DNA of 6,483 bases from Oscillospiraceae bacterium (GTDB lineage Bacteria; Bacillota; Clostridia; Oscillospirales; Ruminococcaceae): assembly GCA_031285645.1 (NCBI GenBank), contig JAITVU010000406.1, positions 1 to 6,483 on the forward strand. The letters are read 5' to 3'. A model generated the notes under the pieces. That model did not search any database. It was given only the letters and a program-made list of their open reading frames with translations, and was not told the origin of the DNA. This document shows, piece by piece, positions 1-5,325 of this stretch (its first letter is position 1; each line of letters begins with the position of its first letter). The position numbers were made by a program, and so were the translations under genes.

Positions 1-225
1 CGCGAATTGCTGGCCCGCATCAATCAGGGCGGTATCGATGAGGTCATCATGGCCACGAACCCGACTGTGGAGGGTGAAGCCACGGCCACATATCTGGCGC
101 GCCTTTTGAAGCCCATGGGTATTAAGACGACGCGGCTCGCTTACGGTATTCCCGTGGGCGGCAACCTCGAATACGCCGACGAAGTGACCCTCTACAGGGC
201 GCTCGAGGGCCGCAGTGAAATATGA
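1..225 (+). CDS. recR: Recombination protein RecR, C-terminal part (5' end outside window)
   Basis: The last 74 codons of RecR and a TGA stop are present; the reading frame is open to the left edge, so about 125 N-terminal residues (helix-hairpin-helix and zinc finger, in a family of about 200 aa) lie outside. RecR acts with RecO and RecF in the cytoplasm to load RecA on gapped DNA. The visible part is the end of the Toprim domain and the conserved tail: [19 protein letters not shown], then [16 protein letters not shown], then TLYRALEGR, which match the well-known E. coli pattern ([33 protein letters not shown]). A TTG at position 7 is internal and not a start. The gene is followed by a 153-base structured gap before smpB. 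Family identity is seen directly and is secure. Confidence 0.97.
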   Translation, partial: RELLARINQGGIDEVIMATNPTVEGEATATYLARLLKPMGIKTTRLAYGIPVGGNLEYADEVTLYRALEGRSEI

Positions 226-258
226 CCGGCATCACGCGTGCGGGTAATAAATGAACCT

Positions 259-280
259 CCCCGGGGCAGAGACCCCGGGG
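259..280. repeat. Perfect GC-rich hairpin after recR
   Basis: CCCCGGGG (259-266), a six-base loop CAGAGA, then CCCCGGGG (273-280). Each arm is itself a palindrome and together they form an 8-bp stem. It lies 33 bases after the recR stop. No T-tract follows (TATCAAGCC comes next), so it is not a standard intrinsic terminator on the plus strand, although such a stem could protect the 3' end of recR mRNA. Its right arm overlaps the start of the structured repeat at 277-355, so the two folds compete. Confidence 0.6.
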
Positions 281-355
281 TATCAAGCCGACGATACCGG
301 GCTGCGGCACAAAAAGGCTTATATGGTACCGCTGCAAGCAGCGGGGTATCAAACC
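277..355 (+). repeat. Structured intergenic repeat, copy A
   Basis: This recR-smpB stretch shares an ordered set of words with 5326-5400: a GTATC/GATACC inverted pair, then GATACCGnnCTGCGG, about 25-30 variable bases, then a five-base-pair hairpin with a CAAG loop, and an end reading GGGG..ATCAAACC. Here the hairpin is CGCTG-CAAG-CAGCG (330-343), extended outward by CC/GG and GGTA/TATC pairs. The word GGGGTATCAA(G/A)CC occurs twice inside the element (277-289 and 343-355). GATACC at 293-298 can pair with GGTATC at 279-284 or at 345-350, so two folds exclude each other. Function is unknown; it could be a REP-like dispersed element or a regulatory leader. Confidence 0.6.
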
Positions 356-360
356 TTTTT
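311..360 (+). terminator. Intrinsic-terminator-like hairpin in the smpB leader
   Basis: AAAAAGG (311-317) pairs with CCTTTTT (354-360), and inside it GGTACCGCTG pairs with CAGCGGGGTATC around a CAAG loop (335-338), leaving a two-G bulge at 345-346. The structure ends in a run of five Ts, as an intrinsic terminator would, and the A-run on the other side makes it potentially bidirectional. Only 18 bases separate it from the smpB start, too few for a promoter. If smpB is transcribed from anywhere upstream, RNA polymerase must therefore pass through it, so it is either a weak or conditional terminator or a leader structure rather than a full stop. Confidence 0.5.
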
Positions 361-378
361 GGATCATAAGGAAAGGAA

Positions 379-852
379 ATGAGCATGGCGGATAAAGCTA
401 ATTTCAAAACCATTGCACAAAACAGACAAGCTCGCCATGAATTTTTTGTGGAGGAAAGCTGCGAAGCCGGTATTGAACTGGTCGGCACGGAGGTTAAGTC
501 CCTGCGTAAAGGCTCCTGCAATCTTAAAGACGCGTGGTGCGATATTAAGGACGGCGAACTGTTTGTCCGCCAGATGCATATCGGTCCCTACGAACAGGGC
601 AATATCTTTAACAAGGATCCCATGCGCGCGCGCAGGCTTTTAATGCATAAAAAGGAGATTACCCGTTTTGGCAGCCTGATTGCCCAACAGGGATATACAT
701 TGATACCGCTGTCCATTTATTTCAAAGATTCCAGGGTCAAACTCCAGGTGGGGTTATGCAAGGGCAAAAAGCTGTATGATAAACGCGCGGATATGGCCAA
801 ACGCGACGCCAAACGCGATATGGAACGCGCATTAAAAGAGAAACAAATGTAA
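379..852 (+). CDS. smpB: SsrA-binding protein SmpB
   Basis: A 157-aa protein, the usual length for SmpB. It binds the tRNA-like end of tmRNA and brings alanyl-tmRNA to ribosomes stalled on broken mRNA, with its C-terminal tail entering the empty mRNA channel. Visible family signatures are AGIELVGTEVKSLRKG (about residues 30-45), the MHIGPYEQGN strand, the basic DPMRARRLLMHKKEI segment, and the tail GKKLYDKRADMAKRDAKRDM with ERALK, which is the conserved helix-forming tail. Two starts are possible: ATG 379 (AAGG at 368-371, spacing 7) and ATG 385 (AAAGGA at 372-377, spacing 7); the longer is given, and they differ by two residues. It lies upstream of its RNA partner ssrA with one gene between. 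No internal anomaly is seen. Confidence 0.97.
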   Translation: MSMADKANFKTIAQNRQARHEFFVEESCEAGIELVGTEVKSLRKGSCNLKDAWCDIKDGELFVRQMHIGPYEQGNIFNKDPMRARRLLMHKKEITRFGSLIAQQGYTLIPLSIYFKDSRVKLQVGLCKGKKLYDKRADMAKRDAKRDMERALKEKQM

Positions 853-857
853 GACCT

Positions 858-930
858 GTATTCATAAGACGAAACGGCCGTCCCGGCGTGAAATTTCCTA
901 CGCCAATTGGACATTCTTCTTCATGAATAC
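858..930. repeat. Spaced inverted repeat with nested hairpin after smpB
   Basis: GTATTCAT (858-865) is exactly complementary to ATGAATAC (923-930), 57 bases apart; C856-G932 and a T-G wobble extend it. Inside lies a second small hairpin, GGCGT (885-889) with ACGCC (900-904). There is no T-tract, so it is not a classical terminator, but it begins six bases after the smpB stop codon and could fold at the 3' end of the smpB message. The rest of the 853-1064 gap shows only a possible promoter and a weak hairpin around 1006-1035 (GATA/TATC and CCCG/CGGG). Confidence 0.4.
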
Positions 931-969
931 GGATTCTAATTCTAAAGGGGTTTATTGCCGACCGCGTTT

Positions 970-998
970 TTTACAGCGGCTCGTTGTATTTTTGATAT
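970..998 (+). promoter_or_regulatory. Possible sigma-A-type promoter for the isomerase gene
   Basis: TTTACA (970-975) stands 17 bases before TGATAT (993-998), giving reasonable spacing and moderate matches to TTGACA and TATAAT; the region is locally AT-rich. A competing -10 (TATGAT, 1003-1008) has no well-spaced -35: TTGTAT at 984 is only 13 bases away. The 212-base gap after smpB makes a separate promoter plausible, but this is inference from the motif alone. Confidence 0.3.
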
Positions 999-1064
999 AG
1001 AGTATGATATGGTCCCGCTGTGCCGGGGCGCTATCATCCTTAATGAGGAAAGGAAGATTCATTA

Positions 1065-1685
1065 ATGAGAAAGACGATCAGGATGGCGCTGCTTGCCTGT
1101 GTGCTGGGCGTTGCCGCCGCGGGCGCCGGGTGCTCCGGAAATTCGGCACCGGATGTCAAACCACAGGTCACCATTGAAATGGATGACGGCGAGAAAATTG
1201 TCATTGAGCTCCTGCCGGAGTATGCGCCGAATACGGTGGCAAACTTTGTGGCTCTTATTCAGGAAGGCTTCTATGACGGGACCGTCTTCCACCGCATTGT
1301 GCCCGATTTTATGATTCAGGGCGGCGACCCGCTTGGCAACGGCACCGGCAATCCCGGTTACGGCATCAAGGGTGAGTTCAAAAACAACGGCTTCAAGCAG
1401 AACACGCTGCTTCACGAGCGCGGTGTTCTGTCCATGGCGCGTTCCAGCCTGCCCGATTCCGCCGGCTGCCAGTTTTTCATCGTGGTTGCCGGGCAGTACC
1501 CCAGTCTGGATGGTGATTACGCCGCGTTCGGTCGCGTTATCAGTGGTATGGATGTCGTGGATAAGATTGTAAGCGGCCCCCGTACCGGCGTGCGCAACGA
1601 CGAGGCGGCCCAGCCCCGCACGATGAAAACAGTGACGGTCGATACATTCGGAGAGACCTGGCCGGAGCCGGAGCGGATTATGTAG
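1065..1685 (+). CDS. Cyclophilin-type peptidyl-prolyl cis-trans isomerase, probable lipoprotein
   Basis: A 206-aa protein with an N-terminal export signal (MRKTIRMALLACVLGVAAAG) followed by Cys23, then a single cyclophilin domain (about residues 34-196). Cyclophilins catalyse cis-trans isomerisation of Xaa-Pro bonds during folding; with this leader it should act outside the membrane. Catalytic features are present: FHRIVPDFMIQGGD with the essential Arg77 and Gln85, LSMAR (121-126), and CQFFIV (135-140). The position of the cyclosporin-contacting tryptophan of human CypA is Leu148 (SLDGDYAAFG), as in many bacterial cyclophilins. The lipobox is weak (Gly at -3 rather than Leu), so lipid attachment is likely but not certain. 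A good ribosome site (AGGAAAGGAAG, 1046-1056) fixes the ATG start. It sits between smpB and ssrA with no obvious functional link to trans-translation. Confidence 0.93.
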   Translation: MRKTIRMALLACVLGVAAAGAGCSGNSAPDVKPQVTIEMDDGEKIVIELLPEYAPNTVANFVALIQEGFYDGTVFHRIVPDFMIQGGDPLGNGTGNPGYGIKGEFKNNGFKQNTLLHERGVLSMARSSLPDSAGCQFFIVVAGQYPSLDGDYAAFGRVISGMDVVDKIVSGPRTGVRNDEAAQPRTMKTVTVDTFGETWPEPERIM

Positions 1686-1741
1686 TTCAATGTGCAAAGG
1701 ACGTTACTGGCGTTACTTCTGTATAGACGTAAATTCAATAT

Positions 1742-1778
1742 GTGAACCCGCTTTTCTTATGTTGAAAGGCCGGTTCAC
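1742..1778 (+). other. Long hairpin directly upstream of tmRNA
   Basis: GTGAACC (1742-1748) pairs with GGTTCAC (1772-1778), and inside it G-CTTTTC (1750-1756) pairs with GAAAGG-C (1764-1770) with one G-T wobble. The result is 14 pairs over 15-base arms with one C-C mismatch and a seven-base loop (TTATGTT). It ends five bases before the mature 5' end of tmRNA. No T-tract follows, so it does not look like a terminator for the isomerase gene. It could be the pre-tmRNA leader near the RNase P cut site, or a palindromic operator. No convincing ssrA promoter was found; TATAGA at 1722-1727 is a possible -10 but lacks a good -35. Confidence 0.55.
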
Positions 1779-1830
1779 TATACGGGGGCGTAAAGGTTTC
1801 GACGGGGATTGTGAAGTATGGTAAGCGCGT

Positions 1831-1857
1831 AGCGGAGCATGCCCGCTTAAAACATGC
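1831..1857 (+). other. tmRNA pseudoknot PK1
   Basis: A clean H-type pseudoknot: stem 1 AGCGG (1831-1835) with CCGCT (1843-1847), and stem 2 GCATG (1837-1841) with CATGC (1853-1857). It lies 14 bases before the proposed resume codon, which matches the position PK1 takes in characterised tmRNAs, where it helps set the reading frame. Confidence 0.85.
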
Positions 1858-1871
1858 ATTTAAATTTAAAC

Positions 1872-1904
1872 GCTGAAGATAATAATTTAGCTTTTGCTGC
1901 TTAA
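1872..1904 (+). other. tmRNA tag peptide reading frame (AEDNNLAFAA)
   Basis: From the resume codon GCT (1872-1874) the frame reads A-E-D-N-N-L-A-F-A-A and stops at TAA (1902-1904). With the alanine carried by tmRNA the full tag is AAEDNNLAFAA. The AED start and the double-Ala end resemble other Clostridia tags, but the third-from-last... positions read A-F-A-A rather than the common A-L-A-A. The resume codon is placed by analogy: it is the first Ala codon in the frame that ends at the hairpin-embedded stop. Confidence 0.85.
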
Positions 1905-2129
1905 TTAAGCAGCCATCCGAACCGGAAGGACCACGAGCCGGCAAGGGTGTCACTTTAGTGGTGAACGTTCTTCGTGAGTTCCACGGCGCGTAGAATGTAT
2001 TAGGGATACCAAACCCGGGAGTCTGCCTGCCGACGCCCGGGCAAGGGAATGTAAAAGACAGGCTACACGCGTAGAAAGCCATATGGATTGATTTTCGGAC
2101 AGGGGTTCGATTCCCCTCGCCTCCACCAT

Positions 2130-2169
2130 AAAAGCCACACTTTCCTTTGCTTCGGAAAGTGTGGCTTTT
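2130..2169 (+). terminator. Strong intrinsic terminator of ssrA, possibly bidirectional
   Basis: A perfect 16-bp stem, AAAAGCCACACTTTCC (2130-2145) with GGAAAGTGTGGCTTTT (2154-2169), and an eight-base loop. It starts two bases after the tmRNA CCA and ends in TTTT, as expected for the ssrA terminator. Read on the minus strand, the same stem also ends in TTTT, 85 bases after the stop of the response regulator gene, so it can end transcription from both sides of this convergent junction. The remaining 2170-2253 stretch has only a loose TTCCAA/TTGGAA inverted pair. Confidence 0.93.
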
Positions 2170-2253
2170 CCTATGTTTCCAATATATGAGATACTGTAGC
2201 CAAACTGACCTGGCTTAATAACCAGCATATTATTATTTGGAACTATACACCTG

Positions 2254-3015
2254 TCAGCTTAGATATGCCTCACGGAGCTGCTGCGGTGTCATACTCAGCT
2301 TTGCTTTGAAGAGGCGAAAAAACTGCCGTTCCGAGCGATAGCCCAGCATCGCGGATATCTCCCGCATGTTTCTGTCCTCGTCAGTGATCAGGAGCTCTAT
2401 GGCTTTGCGGAGGCGCAGCTTGCAGACGAAATCCAAAAAAGTCTGATCCATCTCCTTTTTGAACAGGTTGCAGATATAATTTTCGCTTATACCGGAAAAA
2501 ATGGACAGCTGAGTCAAGGATATTTCTTTCATGTAATTAGTCTCTATGTACTTAATGATCTTACCCAGCAAATGGGACTGCATATCGGGACGGACATCGC
2601 GGAGGACGGGAAACTCCCCAAGCACCCGTTCCAAATCCACTTTCTTGTCGGACTGCATGGCGAAATCCCGCAAATGCCCTTCCAAAATTGTCCAATCCAC
2701 CGGTTTGACCAGATAATCTATGGCATGATAACGCACGGCCTGCCGCGCATAATCGAAATTCTCATAGGCCGTGAGTATAATGTAGTTGGGACAAATCCCC
2801 TTTTCCCGTACCCTTGAAATAAGGGCGAACCCATCCATATGCGGCATTTGGATATCGGTGATCAGCATGTCCGGGATAAAATCCTGCATAATCTCAAGGG
2901 CGCTTTCCCCGGAATATGCGCCTACAGTCTGTGTGTAAAGGTTTTCCATCCTCTGAATGCGCTTAACAATTCCCAAAACGATGACCGGTTCGTCGTCCAC
3001 AATGAGTATGTTCAT
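2254..3015 (-). CDS. Response regulator, receiver plus AraC-type DNA-binding domain (YesN-like)
   Basis: A 253-aa transcription factor. The receiver domain (residues 1-120) has the acidic pair Asp7-Asp8, the phospho-acceptor Asp54 (LITDIQMPHMDG), Thr82 (LTAYENFDYA) and Lys104 (LVKPVD). After a short linker, residues 150-253 form an AraC-type double helix-turn-helix: ISLTQLSIFSGISENYICNLFKKE, split here as LTQLSIFSGISENYICNLF, and the signature ISAMLGYRSERQFFRLFK followed by MTPQQLREAYL. The start is the ATG at 3015, chosen because AAAGGTGG (3024-3031) precedes it by 8 bases and the protein then begins with the typical MNILIVDDEP; the in-frame extension to a GTG at 3189 is not receiver-like. 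It is the natural partner of the kinase upstream and probably activates a transport or catabolic operon. It is compact: many YesN relatives have a longer linker. Confidence 0.93.
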   Translation of the reverse strand: MNILIVDDEPVIVLGIVKRIQRMENLYTQTVGAYSGESALEIMQDFIPDMLITDIQMPHMDGFALISRVREKGICPNYIILTAYENFDYARQAVRYHAIDYLVKPVDWTILEGHLRDFAMQSDKKVDLERVLGEFPVLRDVRPDMQSHLLGKIIKYIETNYMKEISLTQLSIFSGISENYICNLFKKEMDQTFLDFVCKLRLRKAIELLITDEDRNMREISAMLGYRSERQFFRLFKAKLSMTPQQLREAYLS

Positions 3016-3078
3016 GCCGGATGCCACCTTTATATGATATAGTAAATCAACCTTAAAAGAGAAAAAAGCAGAGCGATG

Positions 3079-3096
3079 CGTTCTTGCGATAGAACG
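3079..3096. repeat. Small hairpin upstream of the regulator gene
   Basis: CGTTCT (3079-3084) and AGAACG (3091-3096) form a 6-bp stem with loop TGCGAT. On the minus strand it is followed, 13 bases later, by a run of six Ts (within 3062-3067), too far from the stem for a normal intrinsic terminator. It lies 64 bases upstream of the regulator start. Confidence 0.35.
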
Positions 3097-3101
3097 GGTT
3101 T

Positions 3102-3129
3102 GCTGATAAACCTTATACGTTTTATCAGC
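3102..3129. promoter_or_regulatory. Perfect 9-bp inverted repeat between kinase and regulator genes
   Basis: GCTGATAAA (3102-3110) and TTTATCAGC (3121-3129) are exact complements around a ten-base centre. It lies 87-114 bases upstream of the regulator start, inside a 279-base gap (3016-3294) that is long for a kinase-regulator pair. It may be an operator or an RNA hairpin. The rest of the gap has an imperfect inverted repeat with GTGCGC/GCGCAC ends (3141-3179) and no gene. AraC-type regulators more often bind direct repeats, so autoregulation is a guess. Confidence 0.45.
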
Positions 3130-3294
3130 GTTTGGTATGCGTGCGCAGCCGGCGTCAAAATGAACGCACTGCGGCGCACGAGTTTCCACATGCGCGTTGT
3201 TTCGTCTTCGCTCCCATGTTCTGTAAGCGCCGCGAAGAATCTATGCAGAGGCCGCTTTGGTCGTTGTCCCGGTTTCTAATGGAAATAATCCGTG

Positions 3295-5130
3295 CTAGCC
3301 GCTGTTGCGCAGATCTTCATCAACACCGCCGTACGGCGACACGGCATCGCGATTCTGGGCGTAGCCCATGTGGACGACGCAGGACAGGCCACCCATAGGT
3401 CCCCGCGTGACAGACAACCCATATTCCTCGCCATAAAAATACTTAAGCCTGTTGTTGACATTGACAATACCCACTCCACCGGGCCATCCGCCCTCATGGG
3501 ATATGTTTTCCTGCGAAAGGTTTTCCGGAGAAGCGGATGTACTCAGCTTTCTGTTCATATCCGCGATCGCGCCATCCGACATGCCGGCGCCGTTGTCGCT
3601 TATGCACACCTTGACGCCGTCGCCCGCGTCCTCCACCTCCACCCGTATTTCAAGCTTGGCGGAAAGCGCCTTCATGCCATGCTTAAAGCAATTTTCCACA
3701 ATGGGCTGCAATATGCAGAAAGGGCATTCGGAATCCTGTACATCCGCATTCATGATGATGTCAAAAGATATCCGGTGGTTCTGCCGGTATTGATAAATCG
3801 TCAGGTAATGGCGAATGTGTCCAAGCTCCTTAAACAAGGTGCTCTCCCGCCTCATGGATATGTTGTAGCGCAAAAAGTTGCTCAGGACAAACAGCATATC
3901 GCTGGCGTCCGAATACTGCTCGAGCTCGATGTGCATCCTGATATTTTCAAGGGTGTTAAACATGAAATGCGGATTGACCTGGGAACTCATGGCGTAATAG
4001 CTGGCGTCATTTTTAAGTTTTTCCGCTTCGCGGACGGAACGGATGAGCTCGTTGATCATCCGTGTCATGTTGTTGTACTCGGATACAACATCGCCGAACT
4101 CATCGTTTCCCACGTCGTCCGCGTAGACAGTCAGGCCTTTTTCCCTCGTTTTGCGGATATGCCGGCTGAATCTCAGGAGCTTAAGCGCGAAACGGTAAAT
4201 GAAAAGCCAAAACAAAAAAGCCGGTACGAGCAGCAGGCCCGCCCCCAAAAGCATATTGCGCACAGCCATCATATCGATGACGCCGCCCTGCTTCTCGCGG
4301 GCAAGCAGGCTGAATCCCGTGTATTCCGACTGCTCGGCAAAAATGTTGCCGCCTTCCTCCTCCAACACGGAAAACTCCATCGGGATATAGGCCCCGCCCT
4401 TCTCGACGGGAAAGCAGGAATTCCCGTATTTCAAGTAGAACTCCGCGCCGCCCTCGCTGAAGCTGATACCTGAAAAAATCCGGTTCAAGTCCGCCTGTAC
4501 TTCCAAGATACCCACGGCTTTAGAGTAGTCGCTGTTATAAATAGTGTACAGGTTCACGATGCAGGGGGGTGGTATTTTGTCCGACGTTTGCGAGGTCACG
4601 ACCGGCGGTATTTCCACATGCCGCGAGTTGCCGCCTGAAAGCAATGCTTCCATAACGGCCTCATCATAAGGGAACTGGGAAATATCGCGGATAAAGCCGG
4701 TCATGTTGGAGTAGCGTATGGCGGAATCCAGATAACGGTATACCCCGACCCCGCTGACCACCGTATTGGAGGATACAAGCCCCGCGAAAACCGGCGACAC
4801 ACTGGTGTTATAGGCGAAAAGTTCATCCGCCGGAGATAAGTAACTGTTGGATAAAATATCCAGAAGCGCCTTGTTGGACTGAAGCGTACCATAAACAAAA
4901 TCCGCCTGGCGCAGATAGTCGTCGAACAAACGTGTAGACTGGCGCAACATGGAGCGAAATTCGAAATCCCGCTCCATCCTCTGCTCCCGCAAAAGCGTAG
5001 CGGAAAACCAGCCAATAAAAATCATTGTCGGCAGAAATACCATCAGCACATAAAACGCGGTACAGCGCACCGTCATTTTTGTGCCGTTAAAAAGAGCCTT
5101 CGCAGGCTTCCAAAACTTCTTACCGTCCAA
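3295..5130 (-). CDS. Membrane sensor histidine kinase (YesM-like)
   Basis: A 611-aa kinase that should sense an extracytoplasmic signal and phosphorylate the AraC-type regulator downstream. From the TTG start: cytoplasmic tail, membrane helix (about 25-46, AFYVLMVFLPTMIFIGWF), an extracellular sensing region of about 245 residues (dCache-like in length and position), a second helix (about 292-314, MLLGAGLLLVPAFLFWLF), a HAMP-like linker with coiled coil (315-375), the His_kinase box VNPHFMFNTLENIRM with His388, and an ATPase domain with N box QPIVENCFKHG (Asn480), G1 DNGAGM (Asp512) and G2 GGVGIVNVNNRL (551-562). TTG at 5130 is chosen because AGGAGGAG (5139-5146) stands 8 bases before it; a longer GTG start at 5163 would translate that site, and ATG at 5076 has no ribosome site. 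A 279-base gap separates it from its regulator. Confidence 0.94.
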   Translation of the reverse strand: MDGKKFWKPAKALFNGTKMTVRCTAFYVLMVFLPTMIFIGWFSATLLREQRMERDFEFRSMLRQSTRLFDDYLRQADFVYGTLQSNKALLDILSNSYLSPADELFAYNTSVSPVFAGLVSSNTVVSGVGVYRYLDSAIRYSNMTGFIRDISQFPYDEAVMEALLSGGNSRHVEIPPVVTSQTSDKIPPPCIVNLYTIYNSDYSKAVGILEVQADLNRIFSGISFSEGGAEFYLKYGNSCFPVEKGGAYIPMEFSVLEEEGGNIFAEQSEYTGFSLLAREKQGGVIDMMAVRNMLLGAGLLLVPAFLFWLFIYRFALKLLRFSRHIRKTREKGLTVYADDVGNDEFGDVVSEYNNMTRMINELIRSVREAEKLKNDASYYAMSSQVNPHFMFNTLENIRMHIELEQYSDASDMLFVLSNFLRYNISMRRESTLFKELGHIRHYLTIYQYRQNHRISFDIIMNADVQDSECPFCILQPIVENCFKHGMKALSAKLEIRVEVEDAGDGVKVCISDNGAGMSDGAIADMNRKLSTSASPENLSQENISHEGGWPGGVGIVNVNNRLKYFYGEEYGLSVTRGPMGGLSCVVHMGYAQNRDAVSPYGGVDEDLRNSG

Positions 5131-5138
5131 CCAGATTT

Positions 5139-5146
5139 CTCCTCCT
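5139..5146 (-). promoter_or_regulatory. Ribosome binding site that decides the kinase start (TTG)
   Basis: On the minus strand AGGAGGAG is followed by eight bases (AAATCTGG) and then TTG at 5130. It is close to a full anti-16S match and is the best ribosome site in the window, making TTG the preferred start over GTG 5163 and ATG 5076. Confidence 0.75.
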
Positions 5147-5325
5147 GTGCGGGATTCCGGCACGTCCGCTCATACGCCGTCTTATGCCTCTTCTTACGGC
5201 AATTGCAGAAAGAAAACGGCACGGCTATATGTCCATTACCCCATGCGGGCGGCCTTTTCCTTTTGTACGGATCATAAGGTCGACGCTATAGGGCCTAATG
5301 CCACTCACCGCCGCAAGCAGACAGC

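Larger units (their letters stand above)
1784..2128 (+). ncRNA. ssrA: Transfer-messenger RNA (tmRNA, one-piece)
   Basis: A 345-base tmRNA with encoded CCA. The acceptor stem is GGGGGCG (1784-1790) with CGCCTCC (2118-2124, one G-T pair), followed by ACCA. The T-arm is AGGGG-TTCGATT-CCCCT (2101-2117), and the typical 5' region GGTTTCGACGGGG is present. Between them lie pseudoknot PK1 (1831-1857), the tag reading frame (1872-1904), a perfect hairpin over the tag end and stop (GCTGCTT/AAGCAGC, 1896-1913), and a structured region to about 2070 holding the other pseudoknots, for example the CCCGGG arms around 2015-2041. It rescues stalled ribosomes together with SmpB, encoded 0.9 kb upstream, and marks the nascent chain for proteolysis. 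Confidence 0.98.

Noticed and set aside
277..355. CRISPR-like array from the repeated GGGGTATCAA words
   Set aside because: Only two partial copies of a 13-base word occur at 277-289 and 343-355, with no regular spacer series or cas genes; they are parts of a hairpin element.
1062..1697. A 211-codon minus-strand frame covering the whole isomerase gene
   Set aside because: The plus strand encodes a complete cyclophilin with catalytic residues and a ribosome site; the antisense frame is its codon-phase shadow.
1779..1784. TATACG as the -10 box of ssrA
   Set aside because: It would start transcription inside the tmRNA acceptor stem, which must be transcribed from further upstream.
1735..2082. 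A 115-codon minus-strand frame over the 5' part of ssrA
   Set aside because: It overlaps tmRNA structure fully, has no domain features and is best explained by an absence of stops by chance.
1950..2228. A 92-codon minus-strand reading frame with the string VEARGIEPLSENQ
   Set aside because: It lies antisense to the 3' half of ssrA. Its peptide comes from the conserved tRNA-like end of the RNA read backwards, a familiar source of false protein annotations. It has no ribosome site or family match.
3016..3189. An N-terminal extension of the response regulator to a GTG at 3189
   Set aside because: AAAGGTGG lies 8 bases before the ATG at 3015 and receiver domains begin at that Met; the extra 58 residues show no domain and span non-coding inverted repeats.
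3292..4473. A 393-codon plus-strand frame opposite the histidine kinase
   Set aside because: It is a mirror of a well-supported kinase coding frame with all catalytic boxes; it has no coherent domain, no ribosome site and a His-rich composition typical of antisense shadows.
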